This document shows, one piece after another, positions 54,357 through 62,784 of a stretch of DNA of 64,000 nucleotides. Positions within the stretch are counted from its first letter, which is position 1. Each line of letters starts with the position of its first letter. Source of the DNA: Streptomyces sp. yr375. GTDB taxonomy: Bacteria; Actinomycetota; Actinomycetes; Streptomycetales; Streptomycetaceae. The notes beneath the pieces are model-generated. The model worked only from the letters and a program-made list of their open reading frames with translations. It did not search any database and was not told the DNA's origin. The stretch is from contig NZ_FOFF01000006.1 of assembly GCF_900110755.1 (NCBI RefSeq), forward strand, positions 62,001-126,000, read 5' to 3'. Both the position numbers and the translations under genes were made by a program.

Positions 54357-55297
54357 ATGTCCAGAGCGCGTAATTCATCGACATCCTCCGGTAAACGGCG
54401 CATCGGGAAATCGGTCGCACAGGCCGCTCCGATCGCCACGGCGACCGTCGCCTTCTCCTTGTTCCTGGGTGGTTCGGCGGTCGCCGCTCCGGTGACCGAG
54501 CAATGGACGGGGAGTTCGTCTCTTTTCAGTCAGACGTGGGCTCCCGGCGGGACGACGCAGGTCGTTTCCGCGTCGGGCGCGAGCGACGGAAAAGCATTGC
54601 AACTCCGGCTCAACGCCCGCCCCGGCACCAGTCCCGGCAACGGGGTGGAGATCAGCAGCAATGCCGACACCTACCGTTACGGCACCTACGGCACCCGCAT
54701 CAAGACGGCGGACTGCACGGGACTGGGCCGGGTGGGCGTCGTCACCGGTACCTTCACCTACTCCAACGACCACGCGGACGGCAACGGTAACGGCTCCCGG
54801 ACAACGACGAGATCGACGTCGAAATCCTGTGCGCCCAGCCGAACGTCGTCTGGCTGTCGTTGTGGACGGACTACGCCCCCGACGACCCCGACGGCGCGGT
54901 CCGGAAGATCTCCCGCGCGATCGACATGCGCAGCGGCCAGGTCCTCTACAACTGCTACAACGTCCAATTGGGCGGTGACTGCGCACCGGCCCAGTCGGGT
55001 GAGAACAGCCCGGCAAGCGTGACTCCCAGTCCGGGATTCAATTCCGCCACGCAGTTCCATACGTTCATGTTCGAGTGGCAGCCGAACTCCGTCAGTTTCT
55101 GGTCGTACGACGACAGCGGGAACAAGAACGTGCTGTGGAACTACACGGGGCCGAGTTCCCGTATCCCCAAGAAACCGGGCGCGTTCATGCAGAACGTCTG
55201 GCACACCCCTGACTGGGACCCGCTGGACGGCCCGGCCCACGACCAGCCGCAGACGGCTGTCTCCGCCTTCATCGACTCGACGACTCTGCCGAACTAG
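54357..55297 (+). pseudogene. Secreted GH16 endo-beta-glucanase, frameshifted
   Basis: The first frame (from ATG 54357) encodes a signal peptide (KRRIGKSVAQAAPIATATVA ... GSAVAAP) and the N-terminal GH16 sandwich (FSQTWAPGG, GVEISSNADTYRYGTYGTRIK, VGVVTGTFTYS). At about 54793 the frame shifts by one lost base. The other frame then reads LPDNDEIDVEIL, the GH16 catalytic signature (Glu-x-Asp-x-Glu), and continues HTFMFEWQPNSVSFW to a stop at 55297. Both parts have good coding bias. It is either a recent inactivation or a sequence error. Restored length is about 312 residues, normal for GH16. Neighbours act on chitin and cell walls. Confidence 0.85.
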
Positions 55298-55350
55298 CGC
55301 ATTCCATGCGTCACGTACCAACCGAACTCTTCGATCACTCGGGAGTAAAC

Positions 55351-56421
55351 GTGGTAAGAAAACGCATCACTGCCTTATTGGTGGCCGTATTCGCCATCGT
55401 GGGCACGATATTGCTCGGACCGGCCCCGACGGCCGGTGCCGCAGGCCTCTGTGACACCGCCCCCAACTGGGCGGCCGGTACCACCTACACCACCGGAACC
55501 GTCGTGCGGTACACCGACGGCCAGTACTACATCGCCGAGCACGACAATCCCGGCTACGACCCCGTCGTCAGCACCTGGTACTGGGACCCGTACACGTGCG
55601 GCGGCTCCAGCGGCGGCGACGCCTGTGCCACCGCGCCCAACTGGACGGCCGGTACGGCCTACACGACCGGGACCGTCGTGCGGTACACCGACGGCCAGTA
55701 CTACATCGCCGAGCACGACAATCCCGGCTACGACCCTGTCATCAGCACCTGGTACTGGGACCCCTACACCTGCACCGGCGGCGGTGACCAACCGCCCCCC
55801 TCCGGATTCGTGGTCAGCGAGGCCCAGTTCAACCAGATGTTCCCCGGCCGCAACTCCTTCTACACGTACAGCGGGCTGGTCTCGGCGCTCAGCGCCTACC
55901 CCGCTTTCGCCACCACGGGCAGCGACACGGTGAAGCGGCAGGAGGCTGCCGCCTTCCTGGCCAACGTCAGCCACGAGACGGGCGGTCTGGTCTACATCGT
56001 GGAGCAGGACACGTCCCAGTACCCGAACTACTGCGACCGGAACCAGCCCTACGGCTGCCCGGCCGGCCAGTCGGCGTACTACGGCCGTGGTCCGATCCAG
56101 TTGAGCTGGAACTTCAACTACAAGGCGGCCGGTGACGCGTTGGGCATCGACCTGCTCAACAACCCGTCCCTCGTGCAGAACAACGCGGCCGTCGCCTGGA
56201 AGACCGGGCTCTGGTACTGGAACACCCAGAAGGGGCCGGGCACTTACACCGGCCACAACGCCATGGTCAGCGGTGCGGGATTCGGCCAGACCATCCGCTC
56301 GATCAACGGCGCACTCGAATGCGACGGGCACAACCCGGCGCAGGTGCAGAGCCGGGTCGACAAGTACCGCAGCTTCGCCCAGATCCTGGGCGCCACGCCG
56401 GGCAACAACCTGTCCTGCTGA
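55351..56421 (+). CDS. Secreted GH19 chitinase with two CBM5/12 modules
   Basis: A 356-residue enzyme. Signal peptide 1-31 (VRKRITALLVAVFAIVGTIL ... AGA). Two chitin-binding CBM5/12 modules at about 34-83 and 92-141, each with NW.AGT.Y.TGTVVRYTDG and a C-terminal STWYWDPYTC. A short Gly/Pro linker leads to the GH19 domain (about 150-356) with catalytic Glu209 in VSHETGG and YYGRGPIQLSWNFNY. GTG start at 55351 behind GGGAG. Codon 9 (55375-55377) is TTA, so expression may need the bldA tRNA. It cleaves chitin. Confidence 0.94.
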   Translation: MVRKRITALLVAVFAIVGTILLGPAPTAGAAGLCDTAPNWAAGTTYTTGTVVRYTDGQYYIAEHDNPGYDPVVSTWYWDPYTCGGSSGGDACATAPNWTAGTAYTTGTVVRYTDGQYYIAEHDNPGYDPVISTWYWDPYTCTGGGDQPPPSGFVVSEAQFNQMFPGRNSFYTYSGLVSALSAYPAFATTGSDTVKRQEAAAFLANVSHETGGLVYIVEQDTSQYPNYCDRNQPYGCPAGQSAYYGRGPIQLSWNFNYKAAGDALGIDLLNNPSLVQNNAAVAWKTGLWYWNTQKGPGTYTGHNAMVSGAGFGQTIRSINGALECDGHNPAQVQSRVDKYRSFAQILGATPGNNLSC

Positions 56422-56473
56422 CGACGCCTCGCCGATCGAGCAAGCACATCCCCACCACCGTACGGGAGGAAGC

Positions 56474-57085
56474 TTGACCACCAGCTCGAACACCAGCTCG
56501 AACACCCGCAGACGCATACTCCACTGGGCGACGGCCGCACTCAGCCTGGTCCTGTTCACCGTGCTCGGCATGGAATCGGCCTTCGCCGCGATCCCCATCG
56601 GTCAGTCCCGCACCGGCAAGGCGACCTACTACAACGACGCGGGCTACGGAGCCTGCGGAACACCCATCAACGCCTCCACCGACATGCTCGTCGCGGTGTC
56701 GTACCAGTGGTGGACGGCCCCCAACCCCAACAACGACGAGCTCTGTCAGGGCATCTCCGTCGAGGTCTCCTACAACGGCCGGACGATCACCGTCCCGGTC
56801 AAGGACAAGTGCATGGGCTGCACGTCGGAGCACATCGACCTCAGCCTGCCGGCGATCCGGTCACTGGGGACGGGCGACGTCCTCAACGGGATCACCTGGA
56901 AGTTCGTCCGCAGCGGCGGAGGCGGCGGCGCCTGCGCCACCGCGCGGAACTGGGCGGCCGGCACGCCCTACACCGCCGGAACCGTCGTGCGGTACACCGA
57001 CGGCCGCTACTACATCGCCGAGCACGACAACCCCGGCTACGACCCCATCATCAGCACCTGGTACTGGGACCCCTACGCCTGCTAG
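56474..57085 (+). CDS. Secreted expansin-like (double-psi beta-barrel) protein with CBM5/12
   Basis: About 203 residues. The start is TTG at 56474 behind GGGAGGAAGC; upstream sequence in this frame is not protein-like. Signal peptide to about 38 (RRRILHWATAALSLVLFTVL ... AFA). A barwin/RlpA/expansin-type barrel follows (about 44-145): GKATYYNDAGYGACG, VPVKDKCMGCTSEHIDLS, GITWKFV. The C-terminal CBM5/12 (154-203) is nearly identical to the chitinase modules. Such proteins loosen polysaccharide without hydrolysis, so it may help the chitinase reach its substrate (inference). It starts 52 bp after the chitinase. Confidence 0.88.
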   Translation: MTTSSNTSSNTRRRILHWATAALSLVLFTVLGMESAFAAIPIGQSRTGKATYYNDAGYGACGTPINASTDMLVAVSYQWWTAPNPNNDELCQGISVEVSYNGRTITVPVKDKCMGCTSEHIDLSLPAIRSLGTGDVLNGITWKFVRSGGGGGACATARNWAAGTPYTAGTVVRYTDGRYYIAEHDNPGYDPIISTWYWDPYAC

Positions 57086-57110
57086 ACGGCGGCGCGGGAC
57101 CACGGTGAAC

Positions 57111-57137
57111 GGGGGCACCGCCGACGGCGGTGCCCCC
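57111..57137 (+). terminator. Terminator after the chitinase-expansin unit
   Basis: 12-bp stem GGGGGCACCGCC (57111-57122) / GGCGGTGCCCCC (57126-57137), three-base loop, 25 bp after the expansin stop. Confidence 0.8.
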
Positions 57138-57144
57138 TCCGGTC

Positions 57145-57177
57145 TTGTTCGCGGAGCCACTGATATCTAACATTTCA
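57145..57177 (+). promoter_or_regulatory. Promoter (leaderless) and candidate operator of the GntR gene
   Basis: TTGTTC (57145-57150), 17-base spacer, TAACAT (57168-57173). The GTG start is nine bases after the -10 and lacks a ribosome site, so the mRNA is probably leaderless. TGATAT-N5-ATTTCA (57161-57177), an imperfect palindrome over the -10, is a good place for autorepression. Confidence 0.6.
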
Positions 57178-57181
57178 GTTT

Positions 57182-57856
57182 GTGGAGCCTCTACGACCCG
57201 TCCGCCGCACCCTCCTGCGGGACCGCGCCTACGAGACCATCCGGGACGCCATCGTCGCCGGGGACATCGCACCCGGCGCGGTGGTGCGCGACGCCGAACT
57301 CGCGGAGCGGCTCGGGCTGTCCCGGGCGCCCGTGCGGGAGGCGTTCACGCGGCTGGTGGACGAGGGGCTGCTCGAGAGCAAGCCGCAGAGCTACACGCGG
57401 GTGACCCCGGTCGTGGCCGCCGACGTACGGGACGCTGCGGCCGTGGTCGGGGCGATGCACGAGCTGGCCACCCGGGTCGCGGTGCCCCGGCTGTTCGCGG
57501 CGGACGTCGAGGCGATGCGCACGGCCAACGAACGCTTCACCGCCGCCGTCACCGCCGGGGACGTCGACACCGCGCTGCGCGCCGACGACGAACTGCACGA
57601 CATCCTCGTCCGGGCCGCAGGCAACCGCGCGGCCGCCGCCACCATCGCCCGCTACACCCCCCTCATCCGGCGGCTGGAGCGACGGCGCTTCGGCGAGGGC
57701 GGCACCTGCCGTTCGGCCGGACTGCACGGACGGCTGATCGAGGCGTGCGCCGACGGTGACACGACCGAGGCGGTCCGCGTCACGGCCGAGATCTGGCGCA
57801 CGCTGGCCGAACTGGCCGACCTTGAAGACCTTGAAGACCTCGCAGACCTCGAATGA
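57182..57856 (+). CDS. GntR-family (FadR/FCD type) regulator
   Basis: A 224-residue regulator. [46 protein letters not shown] (about 37-58), typical GntR. The C-terminal FCD domain is all-helical ([19 protein letters not shown] holds a His/Asp of the usual metal site; [11 protein letters not shown]). The end has repeated DLEDLED/DLADLE units. GTG at 57182, likely leaderless. It is followed 13 bp later by ACC deaminase, which it probably controls. Confidence 0.9.
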   Translation: MEPLRPVRRTLLRDRAYETIRDAIVAGDIAPGAVVRDAELAERLGLSRAPVREAFTRLVDEGLLESKPQSYTRVTPVVAADVRDAAAVVGAMHELATRVAVPRLFAADVEAMRTANERFTAAVTAGDVDTALRADDELHDILVRAAGNRAAAATIARYTPLIRRLERRRFGEGGTCRSAGLHGRLIEACADGDTTEAVRVTAEIWRTLAELADLEDLEDLADLE

Positions 57857-57869
57857 GCCTGGAGGCGTC

Positions 57870-58895
57870 ATGGCCGTGAAGTCCCTTTCCTCGTACGCGC
57901 GTTACCCCCTCCTCTTCGGGCCCTCGCCCGTCCACCCGCTGGAACGGCTCACCGCCCACCTCGGCGGAGCCGCCCTCTGGGCCAAGCGGGAGGACTGCAA
58001 CTCCGGGATCGCGTACGGCGGGAACAAGACGCGCAAGCTGGAGTACCTGATCGCCGACGCCCTCGCGCAGGGGTGCGACACGCTCGTGTCGATCGGCGGG
58101 GTGCAGTCCAACCACACCCGTCAGGTCGCCGCCTGCGCCGCCCGCGCCGGGCTCAAGTGCGTGCTCGTGCAGGAGAGTTGGGTGGAGTGGCCCGACTCCG
58201 GGTACGACAAGGTCGGCAACATCCTGATCAGCCGGCTCGCCGGAGCCGACGTACGGCTCGTGCGGGCCGGGTTCGGGATCGGCTTCAAGGAGAGCTGGGA
58301 GCAGGCGCTCAGGGAGGTCGAGGAGTCGGGCGGGAAGCCGTACGCCATCCCGGCCGGGGCCTCCGACCATCCGCTCGGCGGGCTCGGGTTCGCCGGGTGG
58401 GCCCGCGAAGTCGCCGAGCAGGAACGGGAGTCGGGCGTCTTCTTCGACACCGTGATCGTGTGCTCGGTGACCGGGTCCACCCAGGCCGGCATGGTCGCCG
58501 GGTTCGCCGCGCTGGCGGAGGCGGGCGGGAGGCCCCGGCGCGTCATCGGGATCGACGCCTCCGCCAAGCCCGCCGAGACCCGCGAGCAGATCGCCCGCAT
58601 CGCGCACCGCACCGGACAACTGATCGGTGTGAAGCGGGAGTTGACCGTCGAGGACGTCGAACTCGACGAGCGCTACCACGCCGGCGTCTACGGAGTGCCG
58701 GACGAGACGACCCTCGCGGCGATGCGGCTCGCCGCGCGGACCGAGGGCATGATCACCGACCCCGTCTACGAGGGGAAGTCGATGGCCGGGCTCGTCGACC
58801 TGGTCGCACGCGGCGAGATCGGCCGCGACGCCACCGTGCTGTACGCGCACCTGGGCGGACAGCCCGCGCTGAACGCGTACAGCGCCCTGTTCTAG
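57870..58895 (+). CDS. acdS: 1-aminocyclopropane-1-carboxylate deaminase
   Basis: PLP enzyme turning ACC, the plant ethylene precursor, into 2-oxobutyrate and ammonia. The 341-residue length fits. PLP Lys53 is in YGGNKTRK, Ser80-Asn81 in VQSNHTRQ. Glu301 (PVYEGKSM) and Leu328 (AHLGG) occupy the positions that separate true ACC deaminases (Glu295/Leu322) from D-cysteine desulfhydrases (Thr/Ser-like), and their spacing of 27 is the same. ATG at 57870 after GGAGG. The gene is followed by a TetR gene and lies after a GntR gene. It suggests life on or near plants. Confidence 0.92.
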   Translation: MAVKSLSSYARYPLLFGPSPVHPLERLTAHLGGAALWAKREDCNSGIAYGGNKTRKLEYLIADALAQGCDTLVSIGGVQSNHTRQVAACAARAGLKCVLVQESWVEWPDSGYDKVGNILISRLAGADVRLVRAGFGIGFKESWEQALREVEESGGKPYAIPAGASDHPLGGLGFAGWAREVAEQERESGVFFDTVIVCSVTGSTQAGMVAGFAALAEAGGRPRRVIGIDASAKPAETREQIARIAHRTGQLIGVKRELTVEDVELDERYHAGVYGVPDETTLAAMRLAARTEGMITDPVYEGKSMAGLVDLVARGEIGRDATVLYAHLGGQPALNAYSALF

Positions 58896-58991
58896 ACGCC
58901 GCAGGGCGTCCGGTCCGGGTGCCCGTCTGGTGTCGCCGCGTGATGTGGTGGACCATGCGGGCAGCACGACGTCGGCGCGAGGAGTAACTGG

Positions 58992-59567
58992 ATGACGCAG
59001 GTCAGGGCCATGCGCGCGGACGCCCGCCGCAACTACGAGCGCTTGCTGAAGGCGGCGGCGGAGGCCTTCGCCGCGCATGGGGAGGGGGCCTCCCTCGACG
59101 ACATAGCCAAGCGGGCGGGCGTCGGATCCGGCACGCTGTACCGGCACTTCCCGACCCGTCAGGCGCTGCTGGAGGCGGCCTACCTCGACCGGATCGAGGC
59201 GCTCGCCGCGCGGGCCGGCGAACTCGGCGGGGAACTCCCGCCGGGCGAGGCGCTGGTGGCCTGGCTCAACGAGCTGTGCGTCGGCACGATCCAGGTGCGC
59301 GGCATGAAGTCGCTGCTGGGCTCCGCCGTCACGGACGGCGGCGCGGTCGCGGTCACCGCCTGCGGCACCTCCGTGAAGGACGCGGCGGCCCGGTTGGTGG
59401 CGGCGGCCCAGCGGGAGGGCACCCTGCGGGCGGACGTCGAGCCGATCGACGTACTGCGCCTCGCGCACGGGGTGGCGACGGCGTCGGAGCTGGCGAAGGA
59501 CGACGGCAGCTCGATCCGCCGGTATGTGTCGCTGCTGACGGAGGGCCTGCGCCCGCCCGCGCGGTGA
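58992..59567 (+). CDS. TetR-family transcriptional regulator
   Basis: A 191-residue repressor. HTH: YERLLKAAAEAFAAHGEGAS, LDDIAKRAGVGSGTLYRHFPTRQALLEA (about 35-62). The C-terminal ligand domain is of the common small type (VGTIQVRGMKSLLGSAV). ATG at 58992 behind GAGGAG. Target unknown; acdS lies just upstream on the same strand. Confidence 0.92.
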   Translation: MTQVRAMRADARRNYERLLKAAAEAFAAHGEGASLDDIAKRAGVGSGTLYRHFPTRQALLEAAYLDRIEALAARAGELGGELPPGEALVAWLNELCVGTIQVRGMKSLLGSAVTDGGAVAVTACGTSVKDAAARLVAAAQREGTLRADVEPIDVLRLAHGVATASELAKDDGSSIRRYVSLLTEGLRPPAR

Positions 59568-59665
59568 CGGCGGCGGGCGCCCCCTTGGTGGCGGGCGCCC
59601 GGCAGCGGACCGGCTATGTCTACGTCTATGAGCGTCGGGGACGTCTAAAGGCGTCGGGGGCGCGG

Positions 59666-60877
59666 TTACAGGGCCTGGGCGCCCGGCTTCACCATGTTCC
59701 GTACCGTGCGGGCCTTCACGAAGTCGCCCATGGCCGTCATCTCCCACTCACCGGAGAACTGCCGGATCAGCTTGGCCATCAGCACGCCCGTCTGCGGTTC
59801 GGCGCCGGTGAGGTCGAAGCGGACGAGTTCCTCGCCGGTCGCGGCGTCCAGCAGCCGGCAGTAGGCCTTGGCGACCTCCGTGAACTTCTGGCCGGAGAAC
59901 GAGTTCACCGTGAAGACCAGCCCCGACACCTCCTGCGGGAGCCGGCCGAGGTCGACGACGATCACCTCGTCATCGCCCCCGCCCTCGCCGGTGAGGTTGT
60001 CCCCGGAGTGCTTGATCGCGCCGTTCACGATGGACAGCTTGCCGAAGTAGCAACTGTCGATGTGGTTGCGCTGCGGGCCGTAGGCGATGACCGAGGCGTC
60101 CAGGTCGATGTCCTTGCCGCGGAACGCGGGCTCCCAGCCGAGGCCCATCTTGACCTGCGAGAGCAGCGGGCTGCCGCCCTTCACGAGAGAGACGGTCTGG
60201 TTCTTCTGGAGGCTGACGCGGCCCTTGTCCAGGTTGATCTTCCCGGTGCCCGGCGCGGCGGCGGGCGGGGCCGGGGGAGCGGCGGGCGGCGCGGGCGCGG
60301 CGAGCCGCGGGTCCATGGGCGGGGCCGGCGGCGCGGGCGGGACGACCGGCTGGGCCGGGGCCGCGGCCGGCGCCGGTTCCTCCACCGTCACGCCGAAGTC
60401 GGTGGCGATGCCGGCCAGCCCGTTGGCGTACCCCTGGCCGACCGCGCGGGCCTTCCACGCGCCGTTGCGGAGATAGATCTCCACGACCACGAGCGCCGTC
60501 TCGCCGCCGAGCTGCGGGGGTGTGAAGGTGGCCAGGACGCTGTTGTCGTCCGCGCCGCGGATCGTCGCCGTCGGTTCGACGCCCTGGAACGTCTGCCCCG
60601 CGCCGTCCGGACTCGCGGTGACGACGATCTTCTCGATGCCGGGCGGGAGCGCGGCGGTGTCGACGACGATCGCGTCGGGCGCCGTACCCCCGCCTGAGCG
60701 GTAGGTCACACCGGGGCCGGTGGGCTGGTTGTAGAAGATGAAGTCGTCGTCGGAGCGCACCTTGCCGTCTGCGGTGAGCAGCAGGCCCGAAACGTCGAGC
60801 CGCACCGGGGCGGCGACGTCCACCGTCACGCGGGCGACGGGGAGAGGGATGTTCGAGCCGGGGGTCATAGCTGTCAT
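59666..60877 (-). CDS. TerD-family stress protein with two TerD domains
   Basis: A 403-residue protein made of two TerD-type domains. The first (about 1-175) has SDDDFIFYNQPTGPGVTY and the N-terminal strand; the second (about 210-403) has GLGWEPAFRGKDIDLDASVIAY, then GEGGGDDEVIVVDLGRLP and GEELVRFDLTGAE. DDDxIFY and GDDE loops bind Ca2+ in TerD proteins. They are joined by a linker of about 50 residues of Pro and Ala. Members relate to tellurite and phage/stress response. In Streptomyces there are many paralogues involved in development. Confidence 0.92.
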   Translation of the reverse strand: MTAMTPGSNIPLPVARVTVDVAAPVRLDVSGLLLTADGKVRSDDDFIFYNQPTGPGVTYRSGGGTAPDAIVVDTAALPPGIEKIVVTASPDGAGQTFQGVEPTATIRGADDNSVLATFTPPQLGGETALVVVEIYLRNGAWKARAVGQGYANGLAGIATDFGVTVEEPAPAAAPAQPVVPPAPPAPPMDPRLAAPAPPAAPPAPPAAAPGTGKINLDKGRVSLQKNQTVSLVKGGSPLLSQVKMGLGWEPAFRGKDIDLDASVIAYGPQRNHIDSCYFGKLSIVNGAIKHSGDNLTGEGGGDDEVIVVDLGRLPQEVSGLVFTVNSFSGQKFTEVAKAYCRLLDAATGEELVRFDLTGAEPQTGVLMAKLIRQFSGEWEMTAMGDFVKARTVRNMVKPGAQAL

Positions 60878-60973
60878 GCCGGGTGAACGAACGACATCAC
60901 TTTGCCGTTCCCTTACCTGGGCCCGAAGCTGTCGGAGCCGTCGAACCTGCTGCCGAAGCCGCTGTCGGAGCCG

Positions 60974-61963
60974 TCAGGGCACCACGACGATCTTCCGGCC
61001 GACCCCCGCCGCGAACTGCTCCAGCGCCTGCGGGTAGCGCTCCAGCGGGATCCGGTCGCTGATGAAGACGTCCGGGTCCAGGACGCCGTTCGCGAACAGT
61101 TCGGCCGCCCGTTCGAAGCTGTGCAGGACCGCCATCGACCCGGTGATGGTGATCTCCTGGTGGTAGATCCGGTACGGGTCGATCGTCACCCGGGTCGCGT
61201 AGTCCGCCACCCCGAACTGCAGGAACATGCCCGCCTTCGCCACCCGGTCCAGGCCGTCCTGGATCGCCGCCGCGTTGCCCGTGGCGTCCACGACCAGGTC
61301 CCAGCCCTGTGGCCGCTCCAGCTCGTCGGGGTTCGCCGCCGCCCCGGAGACGCCCAGCCGCCGGGCCGTCGCCAGGCGCGCGGGGTTGACGTCCACGACG
61401 TCGACGCTCGCCGCCCCTGTGCGCTTCGCCAGCTCCAGCATCATCAGGCCCATCGTCCCGGAGCCGTAGATCAGCACATGGGCGCCCAGGCGTGCACGGA
61501 GCACGTCGTAGCCGCGTACCGCGCACGACAGGGGCTCCACCAGCGCCGTGTCCTGGGTGCGGACGTGCTCGGGCAGCCGTGCGCAGTTCGCCACCGGGGC
61601 CACCGCGTACTGGGCGGCCCCGCCCGCCGTGGTGACGCCGATCGCGGCCCACCGTTCGCAGAGGTTGTTGTGGCCGGTGCGGCAGTAGCGGCACTCGTGG
61701 CAGCACAGGGAGGGGTCGACGGCCACCCGGTCGCCGGCCGACACCTCCGTGACCCGGGTGCCGACCCCGACCACCGTGCCCGCGAACTCATGCCCGGGGA
61801 CGAGGGGCAGTTCGGGCGCGAACTCGCCCTGGAGGATGTGCAGATCGGTGCCGCACAGCCCGCAGGCGGCGACCTCGACGACGACCTCGCGCGGCCCGGG
61901 GGTGGGGTCGGGGACCTCGGTGACGGCGGCGCGGCCCTCGGACTCGATGACGGCGGCCTTCAT
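60974..61963 (-). CDS. Zinc-dependent alcohol dehydrogenase (polyol dehydrogenase-like)
   Basis: A 329-residue medium-chain dehydrogenase. Catalytic zinc: Cys in ACGLCGTDLH, the GHEFAG His-Glu pair; structural zinc: CCHECRYCRTGHNNLC; NAD fold: YGSGTMGLMMLELAKR with VVDVNPARL, the acidic Asp favouring NAD over NADP. ATG at 61963 overlaps the permease stop (ATGA). Being last in a sugar-alcohol ABC operon, it likely oxidises the imported polyol to a ketose (inference). Confidence 0.9.
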   Translation of the reverse strand: MKAAVIESEGRAAVTEVPDPTPGPREVVVEVAACGLCGTDLHILQGEFAPELPLVPGHEFAGTVVGVGTRVTEVSAGDRVAVDPSLCCHECRYCRTGHNNLCERWAAIGVTTAGGAAQYAVAPVANCARLPEHVRTQDTALVEPLSCAVRGYDVLRARLGAHVLIYGSGTMGLMMLELAKRTGAASVDVVDVNPARLATARRLGVSGAAANPDELERPQGWDLVVDATGNAAAIQDGLDRVAKAGMFLQFGVADYATRVTIDPYRIYHQEITITGSMAVLHSFERAAELFANGVLDPDVFISDRIPLERYPQALEQFAAGVGRKIVVVP

Positions 61964-62784
61964 TTCACGGCTCCCAGGGACAGGCCCTGGACCAGTTTGT
62001 CCTGGGCGGCGAACCCCGCGGCGAGCACCGGCAGGGAGACGACGAGCGACGCGGCGCACACCTTCGCCAGGAACAGGCCCTGGCTGGTGATGAAGCCGGT
62101 CAGGAAGACGGGGGCGGTCTCGGCGACCACGCCGGTGAGCACGCGCGCGAAGAGGAGTTCGTTCCAACTGAAGATGAAGCAGATGAGGGCCGTCGCCGCG
62201 ATGCCGGGCAGGGCGATCGGGGCGACCACGCGCGCGAGGATCGTCGGCAGCCGTGCCCCGTCCACCCGCGCGGCCTCGATGATCGCCACCGGGACCTCGG
62301 ACAGGAACGACTGCATCATCCACACCGCGATCGGCAGGTTCATGGAGGTGTAGAGGACGACCAGCAGCCAGATGTTGTCGAGCAGCCCCGCGTTCTTCGC
62401 GAACAGGTAGATCGGCAGCAGGCCCGCCACCACCGGCAGCATCTTCGTCGACAGGAAGAAGAACAGGACGTCCGTCCACTTGCGCACCGGGCGGATCGAC
62501 AGCGCGTAGGCCGACGGGAGGGCGAGCAGCAGCACCAGGACGGTCGAACCGGCCGACGCCACCGTCGAGTTGACCAGTGCCGGCCACGGGCTCGCGCCGC
62601 CGCCGGCGCCGAAGAACTCGCGGTAGCCGTCGAGGGTGAGCGACGCGGTGAAGGACGGCGGGTTGGTCGCCGCGTCCTGCTCGGAGTGCAGGGACGTCAG
62701 GGCCATCCAGGCCACGGGCAGGAAGAACACGATCCCGGCCACCCAGGCCAGCAGCCCGAGACCGCCTCGGCGTACGACGTTCAT
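61960..62784 (-). CDS. Carbohydrate ABC transporter permease (MalG-like)
   Basis: A 274-residue permease with six membrane segments. The EAA loop reads IEAARVDGARLPTILARVVAPIALPG, the contact with the ATPase. It is close in pattern to SmoG-type (sorbitol/mannitol) components. It overlaps both neighbours by ATGA. No ATP-binding gene is in the operon part visible; Streptomyces often share the MsiK ATPase for such importers. Confidence 0.92.
   Translation of the reverse strand: MNVVRRGGLGLLAWVAGIVFFLPVAWMALTSLHSEQDAATNPPSFTASLTLDGYREFFGAGGGASPWPALVNSTVASAGSTVLVLLLALPSAYALSIRPVRKWTDVLFFFLSTKMLPVVAGLLPIYLFAKNAGLLDNIWLLVVLYTSMNLPIAVWMMQSFLSEVPVAIIEAARVDGARLPTILARVVAPIALPGIAATALICFIFSWNELLFARVLTGVVAETAPVFLTGFITSQGLFLAKVCAASLVVSLPVLAAGFAAQDKLVQGLSLGAVK

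Noticed and set aside
54357..55297. Programmed frameshifting in the GH16 gene
   Set aside because: No slippery heptamer or downstream stimulatory structure was seen; a single lost base is simpler.
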